Positions 11,680 through 22,978 of a stretch of DNA of 64,000 nucleotides are shown in pieces. Made by a program: the position numbers and the translations under genes. The stretch covers positions 2,468,751-2,532,750 of the forward strand of contig NW_006768768.1 of NCBI RefSeq assembly GCF_000204055.1. The letters are read 5' to 3'. Under the pieces are notes generated by a model. It ran no database searches and had not been told where the DNA came from. It saw only the letters and a program-made list of their open reading frames with translations. Position 1 is the stretch's first letter, and each line of letters starts with the position of its first letter. The stretch is from Melampsora larici-populina 98AG31 (taxonomy: Eukaryota; Basidiomycota; Pucciniomycetes; Pucciniales; Melampsoraceae).

Positions 11680-12250
11680 TCAAGCAAGAGGGTCTGATAA
11701 ACGATCGGGGACCCAGACTTCAAAGAATGAAAGAAGGATGGCAATGAATACAATGTGAAAGGGAAGTCGCATGAGAGAATTGCCCTTACCAATGACCAAG
11801 GAAGCGGGAAGCGGGTTTTTGGAGGAGTAACAAGCAGTTTCACGGAACTTGCTGATGATCACACGAAAGAAGACCAATGATAAGGAAAGTACATTGGTCA
11901 AAAGAGGGTGGCAACAACCCGACTCACAAAAAACGGCGTTATAGAAAGAGTACCCACTGATGTTTCGATCTAGGAAGCAATGAATTGACAGAAGTGTCTG
12001 TTTCTCAGACTTAAGATGACAAAAACATAAGTGATCCGAATAATGAAATTAAGCAAAGTGCACTAACCAATATAAGTGGCTTGTGAATTCTTCCAGGAAG
12101 TCACGGACGGTCCGAAAGAAGGATCTGAGTATGGAGTCGAATTGAAAAACATTAGTGATGGATCGAGACAGACTACTCAAACACCACTCACCACAGCTAG
12201 TGGTTGTTGAGGATAATTGCTGAATGGTAGTTGAGCAAGGGAGAACATAT
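11680..12250 (-). CDS. Partial gene downstream of duplicated promoter (copy 1)
   Basis: Just below the duplicated segment 12060-12573 the minus strand has a TATA-like TATATAA at 12294-12288, then an ATG near 12250. Splice-like GTGAGT...CTCAG and GTTAGT...CCTAG pairs follow. A conserved frame reads SFFRTVRDFLEEFTSHLYW in both copies. Beyond 12060 this copy diverges from 58731, and an open stretch at 11901-11680 with a hydrophobic end (VFIAILLSFFEVWV) may be a later exon. Exon joining could not be settled: unspliced and spliced versions are both possible, and the first ATG differs between copies. Confidence 0.25.
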
Positions 12251-12573
12251 ATTTATATTTGACGACCGGTTATGAGGTGGGGTTTACTTATATAGTAGTG
12301 TCAGATTGAGGCTAAAGAACGCTGACAGGTGAAAGTGATTCAAAGTAGCTGAGAAAGTAGCGTGAGAGGTCGTCGGAACAGCGAAGAAGAGTGACAAAAC
12401 TCTCGGGTTGAAAGTCGTTTTGATAGAGATACTTTTCACGTGATGGCAAAAAGGTCTCGCGATAACTCAGGTTTCGAAAGTGGTTGCGGTTGTCGACAAC
12501 CGTGACGTTGCGGACGGTTCGGTGCGAATTTCGCGGGTCTGTCACATGTTGATGACGAATGTCAACGCTGCCT
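12060..12573 (-). repeat. 514-bp segment duplicated (inverted) at 58416-58923
   Basis: The segment is nearly identical to 58416-58923 read on the plus strand, with a 6-nt length difference. It starts at AGGCAGCG and ends at GGTTAGTGC, where similarity stops abruptly at what looks like a 5' splice site. It carries the 16-bp palindrome, a TATA-like box and the first conserved part of a putative gene. Confidence 0.85.
12487..12502. promoter_or_regulatory. CGGTTGTCGACAACCG palindrome (site 1)
   Basis: Perfect 16-bp palindrome, about 200 bp upstream of the TATA-like box of the minus-strand gene. It is the partner of site 10 through the 514-bp duplication. Confidence 0.6.
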
Positions 12574-12872
12574 TGAAGTTGTATGTTCAGTATGTATCAT
12601 GAGTCGACTTAAGACTTAGGTCGGCTCATTTCACAACGTGCTCCCTACACCCTTGTTCAGATCTGATGGTGTGACGTTGATATGACATTCATAAGGGGAA
12701 AAGCTGTTTTGACGACAAGGAACTTTGATGAGCTCACTTTCCAATTGCTGATTGCTATGTCAATATTTTAAAGACCAATAAGATAAGGAACCAAAATATA
12801 CATGCAAGTTATAGAAGACAGCCTTTGTTTCTTTGTGAGCACGGCCACGACCATCTGGCATCATCCCACCTC

Positions 12873-13064
12873 TCATAATAGTTCACCTGACTTGCTTCGG
12901 GCTTTCTCTCCATAGCTGCTATCACCAAATAGCCTCCTTCTTACTCTACTATTTTCTGATTCCTGAACGCGCGGTGCATACAATTCCTCGAAGCGCATCT
13001 CCAATTGATACCGACAAAATGGACAAAAAAAGGAAGGGCTTATAACACTTGTTTCTATTCCCAA
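12873..13064 (-). CDS. Short ORF with a CPFC motif
   Basis: An open frame of about 63 codons lies just 3' of the gene ending at 13182. It begins without an ATG (first ATG at the codon of MRFEELYAP) and contains FFCPFCRYQLE, one half of a possible zinc finger, then a basic tail. It could be a 3' exon whose partner was not found, or chance. The rest of 12574-13181 holds nothing supportable. Confidence 0.2.
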   Translation of the reverse strand: MGIETSVISPSFFCPFCRYQLEMRFEELYAPRVQESENSRVRRRLFGDSSYGEKARSKSGELL

Positions 13065-13181
13065 CGTGAATTCACTTTAAAACTACCTGTTAGATGAAAC
13101 TGAAAGATAATATGAATGTGGCAAAAGATGGAGCAAACAATTGGAAAATCAAAAAACACTTCAGAAATGGGAAAGGGAAAA

Positions 13182-14533
13182 CTACAAGATAGAAACGTCT
13201 TCGATTGTCTTGCCCATCTTCATGCCGGGAATGAGGTGACGATGAATTAACTCAGTGTGTAGTGCATGCAGAGCAAGAACACACTGAATCATTGGAATTT
13301 TGTCTGGTTTATTGGAAACCCCACGACTAGAGATAGTATCCTGTAGAGTGTGGTCATCAGGAAAAAGGCAACCCTCTGAGTTTCACAGCGTAATCACTTA
13401 CAAGCCAAGACTTTGAATTATCGAGGTACAGTTTTAGTACAAGCCTACTCCTTTCCAGATATTGTCTGACCACTCTGGTGTGCTCAATAATTGAGCAGAC
13501 TATCTTCAGCAAAGGCCTTAATGCTTCATAGTTGCGTCCATTGAAAATTCGGAGGCCAGAGGGTTGTTCCAGGTGGAGTCTCAGCCATCGATCGAGCCTG
13601 AAAAATGCCTGCTGGACTAGTTCGTTTTTCAGGTGCGTAGTGTGAATGACAGCTAAAGTACTTTCTGCAAGAGTGTAGAGAACGGTGAAGGTTTTGCGTT
13701 GGTGATCAAACATGTTCCTTATGAATGTATCTGTGTACTCCGCAGCTTCCATATTTCTCACCCAAGAAAACTAAGTTTAGGAGTTAACAAAGCCGTACAT
13801 CGTGATATAGTTGGAATTGCTAACCTCCTCCATCAGAACCCGTATTTCAGTGGCACCTCTTCCATCCAGCTGGCGCAAAGAGTCGTAAACGCACTCAATC
13901 AAAGCAGTAAGATCTCGAAGATGTTTCGCGGTAACAGTGGAGTTTTGGACGTTGGGTTGACTCTCTAAGACGTTAGAAACTTCCTGTGGCAGGGATGAGT
14001 CGAGTGGGGAAAGACTCGCATGATCTTGAAGGTCCTTTATAGAGTCGAGAATTGTGATTGAAATAGAATTTGCGTGGTGATTTGCGTGATGACTGCCATC
14101 CGAAGAACCAAAGCTGACTCCTTTCAGCTGAGATCTTACATCAAAGATTGTCTCCGCGGTCGTGGAGGACTCCCTCTTGGTACTGCCGTCGACAAAGTTA
14201 TAAGCCACTACATCAGTTTGATGATGAAAAATCGAGGCGAAGGGAGCTATCTCACCTCGTGGTCTGTGTCATCAACCAAGCACATAATAAAATGATAGGT
14301 CCTAGTGACCAGATCACCCATTTGTTCCTTAGCTTGGGACCGACCCTTGGTAAGTTGACTTGAGTGCAAAGATCATCAGATAGCATGGGTTTGAATTGAA
14401 CTCGAGAATTTGAAAGCACGTTTTGGAGTGGGAGTGGAGTTTGGCCAGATTCTTGCTCGACCTTCTGTTCGGGTTCACGCAGACTGTCGAATGCAGACTG
14501 AAAATTCAAGAATTCTTCACTGAGTGGAGACAT
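13182..14533 (-). CDS. Predicted membrane protein, 387 aa, four exons
   Basis: Exons are 14533-14256, 14182-13825, 13770-13402 and 13340-13182; donors GTGAGA, GTTAGC and GTAAGT; phases 2, 0, 0. One hydrophobic segment near residues 72-88 (VIWSLGPIILLCAWLM) splits a polar N-terminal region from a long helical region. His-rich HHANHHAN follows the membrane segment, then long amphipathic helices (KNELVQQAFFRLDRWLRLHL; VVRQYLERSRLVLKLYLDN). The overall plan, one anchor plus a helical body, resembles the gene at 31391, but no sequence match was clear. No known domain. It is divergent from the J-domain gene at 15072, across 538 bp. Confidence 0.65.
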
Positions 14534-15071
14534 GGTGTGGATATGATGATGATTTCGGTCAACTTTACTAGGAAGATATAGGTGACACTTGCTATGTAGT
14601 TGGTGCCTGGTGAGGCTCGTGTCTGAGCTTTTTACCTCACCTTTGTCCAAAGTCCCCTATATCTGTTACACCACCAAAGGATTACACATAGACACATACG
14701 ACGCGTCTCGCGGCGCAGCATTGAAACTTGCTCAGTATCATAACTGTAATGGAGATCAGCCATTAACTGCTCCTCTGATGGGATGCATGCTATGATCAAG
14801 CACCCTCGCCTATTCCTTCATTGGGGCGGCTTTGCTCAACTATGATATGCTCAGCGTGAGATGTAAACAACTTCTCATATCTTCGAAAAGTCATGATCAG
14901 GTGTGCTCAGTTGGCCGCAGTAACAAGTTCCCAAGTCCTCAAAATGACATGATACTTGAAGTCCTCATGAAGACATGATATTCTTGCCACGCTGTCCCTA
15001 AATTTAAACTACACCTGGTTAACTACGAAAAGCTCCCTTATATTGATTAAAAGATTAAACGCGCGTGTAAT
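14534..15071. other. Divergent promoter region
   Basis: This intergenic space lies between two divergently transcribed genes. It contains imperfect direct repeats around 14900-14990 (TCATGATC, CTCAAAATGACATGATACTTG, CCTCATGAAGACATGATATTC). No frame is worth reporting. Confidence 0.4.
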
Positions 15072-16502
15072 ATGCTTTCCCAGAATATTCCCCCGGACAA
15101 TGACGCTCGAAGGCCGATCCGCCGAAAATTCGACTCATTGAACGTTGCGGAAGTTGAAGCTCAAGATGTGGAGGTTGTTGGAGGAGAGTTTACTGCGAAC
15201 AAATCATACAGATATCTCCACATTGTTAGTCATCGAGGTTTTACTAAGTGACGAGATACCATCCTACTTACTAATCAATTATCTGATGACCACGGAATGG
15301 TTTAGAAATCCAGAATTCGAGACATGCAATCCGGATCAAATTTTCGGTCAGCCCAATGTGAAGAAGCATCTGAAGCTTTCGAGAGGGGAGACTATGCAGC
15401 GGCAGCTAGGATATATCAAGAGCTCTTGAATTCCTGTGAATTAGAGTCATCAGCAAAGAACGGCTTTCAAAACAATGCTACAGTGCAAATGTGTTTACAA
15501 CTCACTGAGTGCTACTTGCAGCTACAGTGTTTGCATGAAGCTGAAATGATCCTAGGACATCTCTGGCGCCCTAATGGAAAATTTACGATAGGGGCTACCC
15601 ATCCACTCTTTTTCCAGACGTCACTTCTATACGCGAGATTACAGGCGCAGTTCGAAGGTTGTTCGGGCGCGAAAGATAAAGTGCGTACATCTGCTCGCCG
15701 CTTTTCATACCATTCCGTTTGTAGAGAAAATGACTGCCGATCTTCCGGGCTTCAAAATCAGTGTGAGGAAACTAACAATCGAGGAGAACAGCATCCTGCG
15801 GAAGCACTCGAGCTCTTTTACATGTATGGCTATGAATACGTTAAAAAGGGTCTCTCGGAACAGGCTGCTGGAGTTTTCAGGCAAGGGCTAAAGTATCTCG
15901 ACCAATTTACCATGCTCCCTGAAGAAAGAACAAAGGAAGTAGCTGTAAGGATACATCTGGCCCTCTCCGAAACCTGCATAGCTATGGATAGAATTGAGGA
16001 AGCATCCAAACTTTTGGAAGAAGTTTGGTTGCCCGGAAAGCCACTTTCAATCGAGCAACACCACAAAAATTTTCTTTGGCTGGCAAAACTTCACGCGCAA
16101 GTTCGAAGCCCGGGTGTTTATCACCCTAATATAGCTGAACCACTTAACTCGCGACTCTCCTTTTACCAGGTGAGGCTACTTTGCGCCTATGAAGCTATAT
16201 AAGACTTTAACCGAAACTTTCCTTCCTGTGTAGCGACTTGGCGTAACCCACACTGCAACAAAACAAGAGATCAGAAAAGGCTATCTGGAATGGAGCCGCT
16301 GGTTCCATCCAGACAGAGGTGGCGACACGGGTGTAATGCAACAGGTCAGGCCTTGTAACTGCGTCTTCAAATATGTACTTTCTTGCCGACGATGAATCCA
16401 ACTTGATAGCTGTTGGAAGCATACCAAACATTGGCTCATGAAGGAAAGCGGTCCAAGTACAATGAGTCGTTGAAACACGAGTCTACGCGCACAGTGATAT
16501 GA
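15072..16502 (+). CDS. TPR and J-domain (DnaJ-like) co-chaperone
   Basis: Exons are 15072-15224, 15306-16169, 16234-16344 and 16410-16502, all phase 0, giving 406 residues. The C-terminal end is a J domain split over three exons: YQ-RLGVTHTATKQEIRKGY, the invariant HPD tripeptide at about residues 364-366 followed by RGGD, then LLEAYQTLAHEGKRSKYNESL. The HPD loop is what stimulates Hsp70 ATPase in this family. The body contains tetratricopeptide-like helices (EEASEAFERGDYAAAARIYQELL; EYVKKGLSEQAAGVFRQGLKYL; CIAMDRIEEASKLLEEVW). TPR plus a C-terminal J domain recalls the DNAJC3/DNAJC7 arrangement, but the sequence is divergent. No signal peptide, so probably cytosolic or nuclear. Confidence 0.8.
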
Positions 16503-16955
16503 AACCAGTCCGGGGCGTGTGTTCGAACCGATTGCTTTCTTCGATCCTTATGGTCTGAATTGACATCGCGGACTGTGATAGTACTTTTCGACGTTTGAGC
16601 CAGGATAATATGAGTAGACGAAGTGGATAACACACGTTGAGAATGATGGTGGGATGAAGATATAAGAATAAAGGGCAAAGCATTGTACAAGTTCAACAGA
16701 TCAAGCGAAACGTTGTTAACATAAAACACGGCGCATTTAGATGATAGAATGGTGGAAATTCGGAACTGTTGTATGGATATATGGACCAGGACACATTGAG
16801 CGTGAAAATTTGATGAAAATCTGATTTATTCAGCTGAGTCACACACTTTTCAACATACACTGGGAAACCCAATAAGGCAAACAAACACAGCGACACCCAT
16901 AAACCCATACACTTCAACACAGGTTGTCTATGTTGAGAAAAAGTAAGATAAGGGC
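16503..16955 (-). other. Downstream part of the inverted segmental duplication
   Basis: From about 16620 upward the sequence matches 55820-56170 in inverted orientation with moderate divergence. It is the 3' flank of the coiled-coil gene. Open frames here are fragmentary and not convincing. Confidence 0.5.
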
Positions 16956-19234
16956 TCAGTTGTTGACACCATGCCCTCCTTCCTCCGATTGCAAGACATG
17001 CTGAATCATTTCATCAAAAGTCTTGTGCATATTTTGAAGTGCACCTCTTATCTCGCAAGCCTTACCCATATCCAAGGACACTTTCCCAGCAGCTGGAGTG
17101 GCGGATTGCTTGACATTCAGGGTTTTATCATTGGCCAATGAAGATATCTTCTGTTTAATGTACTAAAACAACCGAACATTAGTCTTGCCCTAAGCTCATT
17201 GAACACAAAACACTTGTAAAGTAACGAAGTAAAGAGCTTCAGAGCTTGTATTGGCTGAGCCGTTGGTGTAAGGGAAACCTGGGTAATCAGGTTCAGTCGT
17301 AAGCAAAACGGCACAAGCCACACAAGCTAACAAAGCTAAAAGACTTCGAGACAAACCTGGGTAATCAGGTTCAGTCGTAAGCAAAACGGCACAAGCCACA
17401 CAAGCTAACAAAGCTAAAAGACTTCGAGACAAACCTGTGCTCAAGCAACAGGGTTCGAGTAAGGTAAAAGGCGAAAAGTGAGTAAAAGGATAAAGCAAAA
17501 GATTCTTTTCGTTCATTATAAGTATGCATACCTGGGTAATCAGGTTCAGTCGTAAGCAAAACGGCACAAGCCACACAAGCTAACAAAGCTAAAAGACTTC
17601 GAGACAAACCTGTGCTCAAGCAACAGGGTTCGAGTAAGGTAAAAGGCGAAAAGTGAGTAAAAGGATAAAGCAAACTAATAGAAAGTAAAGCGAGTTAGAA
17701 TGATATAGTAAGGTTGATGTTATTAGAGAGAAACTTACAGATTCTTTTCGTTAAGGAAAAAGAATCTGAAGGAGAAAACAACGAGTATATATATTTATGA
17801 ATAGACCGGAAAAGCGTGACACAAAAATAAAAAAGAGAAAACAGTAACTCAAGTCACATGCGACTTATTCCCAAAGTAACCACAATAAAACCCACTTCCA
17901 TCACTTCATAACCAACATTTATCCCAACTCATCCTAACTTGTTCTAGACTACATAAATCATCATTAAAAAAAAAAGCGTTAAGTATCTAGATCTTGAGGA
18001 CCGTTCACGACGCTACCGGAAGTCCTTGACACTAATTACCACGACAACACTCACCTGACAAATTTCTTCCATCTGCTTTGCGGACAACTCCGGGGGTGCA
18101 TGTTCGTGTGCGATTCTACCTTCGAGTATTTGAAGCTGTTCCTGAATCTGGAGCCCGGGAAAAGTAGCAAATTAGTCATAATTCTGAGAGCCACAGACCA
18201 TATCAGGATCCAACGCTCTCACCTCCTTGACCTGACGACCAAGATCCAGCCTGTTGCTCAAATCACCCTTGAGAGTCGCGATCTAGATTACATCGGTTTG
18301 AGGGGTTTGGAGACGTCAATTCCCTTGTCATAGCAATACACACAATAAAGTAGAAACACACTTGTTCATTCAGAGAGGTGATGTTAGGGATGATCTCCTT
18401 ACGTAGCTCCCGTTGAATTTGTTTGGTAGCTAATTTGGACGATTTCTCCTCATCGTCGACAAGTTTCTCTTCGAGAACAGTTCTAGCGACTTCGAGCTGG
18501 TGAGGCAATCCCAAATCGTCAACAGATGCATATATTCTCGGTCCTCATCAACTAACCTCTTCTGCTTGCTCAGCACATTCCTTGACGCTGTCAGCAAGAT
18601 CTTTGACCTTTTTTTGAAGGCGATCTAGTCGAGCTTGAAAGTTCGAAGTGGGCGAGGATAAGCGGGGTCGGTTCCCTACGTGCTGATGACCATCATTGTC
18701 AGGTTGATAGCTGGTACCGGTGGATGGCCTTTTTCGAGATACTAAGACCTCTTTTGGAGTTGAAGGTTCCGCTTTTACAACAGGGGAATTCATGTGAGAC
18801 TCTTGGATTGTGGAGGTAGATTTACTTGATCTTGTCTTCATTGTCGGCTGAAATTCTGGAGTTCTGGAGCAAGAGAGTGAAGTATTCAACCAATAAGGAG
18901 AGATCTATCAGTTGAAGCTGGTAATAAGAACATCGCAGGGTTGTTTGTCCTCACCGCTATTCTTCCTTTTGTTAGCATGATCGCCTTTCAGACCCACCGG
19001 GAGAATTGATGAGAAGACTGCTTGGGACATCCCCACTGGCAATACAAACGGCCACAAGCGACCGCGGGCACCACAAACGAACCGCCACGTTTGTCCATCA
19101 GAACCCATCTTATGGTAATACTCGCAGACCTTCGTAAATTCCAATGTTATTTCCACCCCGTTTTGAACCAGCGGTAAATATCGTTTCCGTGTTCCTTTGT
19201 CCTGCAGGATAGCTTGGAGATCGGAAGATTCCAT
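16956..19234 (-). CDS. Coiled-coil protein, family B copy 1 (357 aa, six exons)
   Basis: Exons are 19234-18955, 18855-18557, 18496-18362, 18282-18223, 18147-18055 and 17162-16956. The first intron is phase 1, the others phase 0. The second copy at 54387-55819 has identical exon lengths for exons 2-6. The N-terminal exon has RFVCGARGRLWPFVLPVGM. Exon 2 is Ser/Thr/Pro-rich and basic (SRKRPSTGTSY), then heptad-like helices run through ARLDRLQKKVKDLADSVKE, LEEKLVDDEEKSSKLATKQ, PPELSAKQMEEICQ and DMGKACEIRGALQ. No known domain. The last intron is 892 nt instead of 55 nt because a solo LTR sits in it; reading frames remain open. An upstream ATG at 19351 would extend the frame over the palindrome at 19319. 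Confidence 0.7.
17215..18046 (-). mobile_element. Solo LTR, 832 bp, with 5-bp target duplication
   Basis: The element starts TGTCGTGGTAATTAGTG on the minus strand and ends TTTACA, the TG..CA ends usual for LTRs. It is flanked by ACACT at 17210-17214 and 18047-18051. The allelic-like empty site in copy 2 has a single AGTGT at 55561-55565 in the same intron, which proves the insertion and its exact ends. No gag, pol or second LTR is present, so it is a solo LTR. It contains 78-bp tandem repeats and a TATATATATTTA tract at 17786-17800. Confidence 0.9.
17278..17673. repeat. 78-bp and about 65-bp repeats within the solo LTR
   Basis: A 78-bp unit starting CCTGGGTAATCAGGTTCAG occurs at 17278, 17356 and 17531. 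A second unit starting CTGTGCTCAAGCAACAGGG occurs at about 17435 and 17609. The order is A-A-B-A-B. The copies are almost identical. Confidence 0.9.
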
Positions 19235-19318
19235 CTGACGAGTCGAAATCAGTTCCTCGCCGTCAGCGCACGCTTTGGTCTTGTTCTGTATGGACAAACA
19301 GGACAAGAACGAAGGTTT

Positions 19319-19334
19319 CGGTTGTCGACAACCG
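19319..19334. promoter_or_regulatory. CGGTTGTCGACAACCG palindrome (site 2)
   Basis: Perfect copy 85 bp upstream of the chosen ATG (19234) of family B copy 1. If the alternative ATG at 19351 were used, the site would be inside the coding region. Confidence 0.6.
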
Positions 19335-20730
19335 CAAGGTCTGAATGACATCTTGTTGTGTGGCCTGACTCCTGAGGCTACACGGGGCCGGGTGTCAGTC
19401 CATTTGTGTATACTAAAGACTACGAGGGCATGCCCGAACCAGGTCAATCTGGAAATTACTTAAAAATCTTTAACATGTCCATGTCTCACCTAATCCACTT
19501 GGAATCTCTCTAATAGTTTTACGAATAATTTTTATACCATTTTATTAGAATTGAAGTAATATTCGCAAACCATTATTCCAGTCGATACGACTGAAGAGCT
19601 CTATGAGCTATATGTATACTGGAGAGATATCTCTGGATGAGACTATTCGAAATGACTCGGAGTTTCTAAGAACACATTCGAGAGAATCCAAAGAAGATTT
19701 GATTCTTAAACTATAATATAAAATCTCTGGTTAAGGTTTAATATACCCCAACAACCTTGACAGTTTGGATCTTGGTCACAATTTCCAAGCTGTTATCTTA
19801 AATTAGGGAGGGCGGGATGGTTTTTAAGAGAAATTCACTAAATTCTTCAAAAGGTTTTTGATGGTTGATGGGGCACTTGTTGGTAACAGTCAAAAATACT
19901 TGGTGGTGCTTAGAAGATTTTATTGATAGTGAAATTTGATAACAAAAGAATTTAAATGGAATAACGGATGAGGGAACAATCCAGTTATCTCATTTCTAAC
20001 TGTGATACAAGGTGGATTCAAGTGCCTTATATATAGGACCTCACTCTCTGGGAATATTTCAGTCTGATATCCTCAACTCCAACTAAACATATGATGAAGT
20101 TTTGTATGTTGAACCTAGCACAATTTTCATATGATCTTATCTAGGTTTGCAAAGACTTTTAAAAAATAATATGGCTCAGATATACCAATGTCCAATTCAC
20201 TGAGCATTAGAAGTTAGTTGGTGATCTCAGTGGCAAGAGCGATTTAAACTCCCCATAAATTTTCAAGTGCCAATGAGGATCAGTTGGGTCTGATTATGAG
20301 TTTGATATTGTCAGGTGATGTGGTCTTGATGTGTAACTTGTACCTTTTTTTGACTTGTGTATTGGAAATACTTCCCTTTCAATATCCCAAAAAAGCGTTG
20401 CCCTGGGTTTCTCAAAGTGGATGATATCAGAATATTGTCAAACTACGCGACCAAATCCAACTTATTATGCTGAGGTTACAAGTAAGCGCGATTACATCTC
20501 TGAAGCACTTTTGGATATCCAAAAAGGAGTGCGATGAATGGGGGGCCGAGAATTTTTCGAACTACCTTTCCTTTACGTTCTTTTCAATTCGTGAAAAATC
20601 ATGCTAATAAATATGTGTGTATGTATCGCGGGCCAAGCCACGAAGTTGGCAAAAGGTACGATATGAGTCGCGAGGATCACTTGGCGTGAGGATAAGCATG
20701 CTTCTTGCGCTTCCTAAGAGATAAGCGTTT

Positions 20731-20767
20731 CCTGTTAAGATATCGTCTTGCATGATATCTTAACGGG
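20731..20767. repeat. Inverted repeat, hairpin-capable
   Basis: Arms CCTGTTAAGATATC and GATATCTTAACGGG (one mismatch) surround a 9-nt spacer. It lies about 170 bp upstream of the ATG of the next gene. Confidence 0.8.
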
Positions 20768-20938
20768 AAAAGGGAACATGAATGATGTTGATGTTGTTCC
20801 ACGCGACGCGAGTGAAGAGGAGAGCACCTTCATAAAAGGTCCTTCTTCCTTCGGTATTTCCAACATCCAATTTCCAACATCCATCATCCCAACAAGCTAT
20901 TCAACTACGTTTCCTTTGATTCCCCTCTTACGTTATTC

Positions 20939-21864
20939 ATGTTGTTCCCTCCTCGTCCCCGGTGGTGGGAGCACCCCACACCCAAAGAGCTCACTTGGTT
21001 CAACAACCTTGATCCACGCTCGAAATCTGAAATCTTCAGATGGGATATAAACCACAAATCCCACCCGTCCATTCGTGCCGGAATGGACCAGTGCCTCGAT
21101 TGTGCCGAGTTTGGCCACGTAAGACCATGTATCAGCACCAATCCCTTCCCTCATGCACCGCCTTACGGAGATTGGCGCCGATCGATCAACGGAAAGACCT
21201 ACACAAAGTGCAAGTTGCGCATGACAGACGCAGAGCTTGCAGCTCTGGCTACCGAAGAAGGTACGCTCATCAAACTAATAATACACCTGAAGGGAAACAA
21301 GGACTGAACCTCGCCGTCTCCACACAGCGCTGGAAGCACCTTTGAACCTGTCGTCGGACGATCTCGACCTCCTCCGCTCCATTGAGGAAGCTGGTAAGTT
21401 CCTGTCATTGACTGATCCATTGCATACTCAAGGTTGACAGCCGGCTGTATCCCAGCCTCAAATCAATCTGCCTCCAGTCAACCTACCACCGAGGCGACAG
21501 CTCCCACCAAGGCGAGCCAAGCTCCTGCCGAGGCGCCCGAAGCTGCCTTCGACACCACACAAGGAACCTCTCAGAACGAAAACCACCCCGTTTACATAGA
21601 CTTAACTTTGGACGAAGAAGGAGGTAAGCCAACGTGATTGGGTGACAATCATTCTTCAGGCAAAGGCTCATGAAAATATGTTTTGTCCATAGCGGCGACG
21701 GCTATTCAAGAACATGCCATCTCGATGCCTAATCACCACGTCGGCATAGGTCGTGAGTCTTATAATATTGCTCTCGCAGAATTTTACTTACACCATACTT
21801 TCTGTCATTTATTGGGCTAGGTGGAATACGCGCACAAACTGAACCAGTTTGGTTCAAGTATTGA
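20939..21864 (+). CDS. Unknown 223-aa protein with SUMO-interaction-like motif
   Basis: Exons are 20939-21260, 21328-21393, 21441-21623, 21693-21749 and 21821-21864. All four introns are phase 1 with clean GT-AG ends. The N-terminal exon is Trp-rich (RWWEHPTPKELTWFNN) and has a small Cys/His cluster (CLDCAEFGHVRPC). Exon 2 is a 22-residue acidic helix (LSSDDLDLLRSIEEA). Exon 3 is an Ala/Pro/Thr/Gln-rich linker ending in VYIDLTLDEEG, a hydrophobic core next to acidic residues as in SUMO-interacting motifs; this function is inferred. No known fold. Similar in layout to the gene at 5872. Confidence 0.65.
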
Positions 21865-22978
21865 TGAATCAACTGGTTTTATCCATTGCATAATGACGCA
21901 TATCATTATTATATTTGGCAAACCACCTGCCTTCCATGCACTTTTTATTTGTTTGTACCTCCACACAATGAGATATTGAAGACAGAGCTGGAGTGGCAAT
22001 GATACCTGTACTTTCAGTTACCTACCACACAAGCATTTCAGACATGCCTATTAAATTACAAGATCTTTGTATATTTGACCGCATTGGACAAACCGATTCT
22101 CACATTCCGGTTGACCTTCTACATAGTTTTCTAATCTTTCTTCTTGTTCTTCCCTACTTGTTATCCTCTTTGTTTTTCATATACGACTGGATGAACAAAA
22201 AGCTAGGAGATGGGATGAAGCCATTTGGCCCACCACCCATTTGCTCTCTGTTATATATCAGTGGGAATGCAGTTGTAAAGGAAAGAGCAGGGATATAGTA
22301 TTACATATATAGACTCCTTAAGTATTTGACATGACAATCAGCATCTGTGGAGTACAAGTCATTGATCCGGAATATCAAATGTATATTAACTGCTACAAGC
22401 AAAGCAACTGTGAGATAAAGAAATATGACACAAGAACTCTTGAGCAAACTATTATTGAGTGGTTGATTCCAAGATCTCTCCATTATTTCAGCGGGCAGTC
22501 TATGTGTACATGGAGTATGAAGACATGTTGACATGGTTGAATGCATAATCTCCAATGATTCCTGACTTGCTTCGCGCTCAGTTGAAGCACGGGCACGATC
22601 CTCTTAGCACCACAATTGAAACACACTGCTATCAGGTTTTGGATTTCCCACGGTTCATAAATATATACGAATTCCCTTTACCTTTGGCATCCTGTAGGAG
22701 TTCCATCACCTCGTGTTTCAACCCTGACCAGTCCCGTTCATGTAAAAGTACCAGCTGTAGTAGAGTTGCGTCACGTTCTGTTGATTACGTCTTGTCAATT
22801 CATGGATAAATACAAAGAAAACTTGTGTTTGAATCACCTTTGACATTTTTTAACCAAGAACTTATGTTTTTGTGGAATACGGATAAGTCCATTAATATCC
22901 TAGGTACGTCATCAAAATCTGTAGTATCAAATCCACGATTGTGCGAGGTTGGCTCCTGCTTGAAGCATCTGCGATGCG
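21865..22978. other. Intergenic; possible extra exon at its right edge
   Basis: A frame at 21999-22298 contains a strongly hydrophobic run (LLHSFLIFLLVLPYLLSSLFFIYDW) but no introns or other support. On the minus strand 22985-22800 is open (..SSWLKNVKGDSNTSFLCIYP) and could be a last exon of the gene at 22979-23455 if a very short intron exists. Nothing else was recognised. Confidence 0.35.

Larger units (their letters stand above)
19235..20938. other. Intergenic, no supported gene
   Basis: 19235-19460 is the promoter side of the coiled-coil gene and holds one palindrome site. 19470-20350 is AT-rich and has no convincing frame. A short frame at 20355-20537 starts without ATG and looks like a mobile-element relic. 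A GGGAGGGCGGG word at 19803 recurs in inverted form near 35385 and, with small changes, near 41025 and 52660, suggesting an old dispersed repeat. Confidence 0.45.

Noticed and set aside
17447..17660. tRNA T-loop-like GGTTCGAGTAAG
   Set aside because: Part of the LTR repeat units; no acceptor, D or anticodon arm can be drawn around it.
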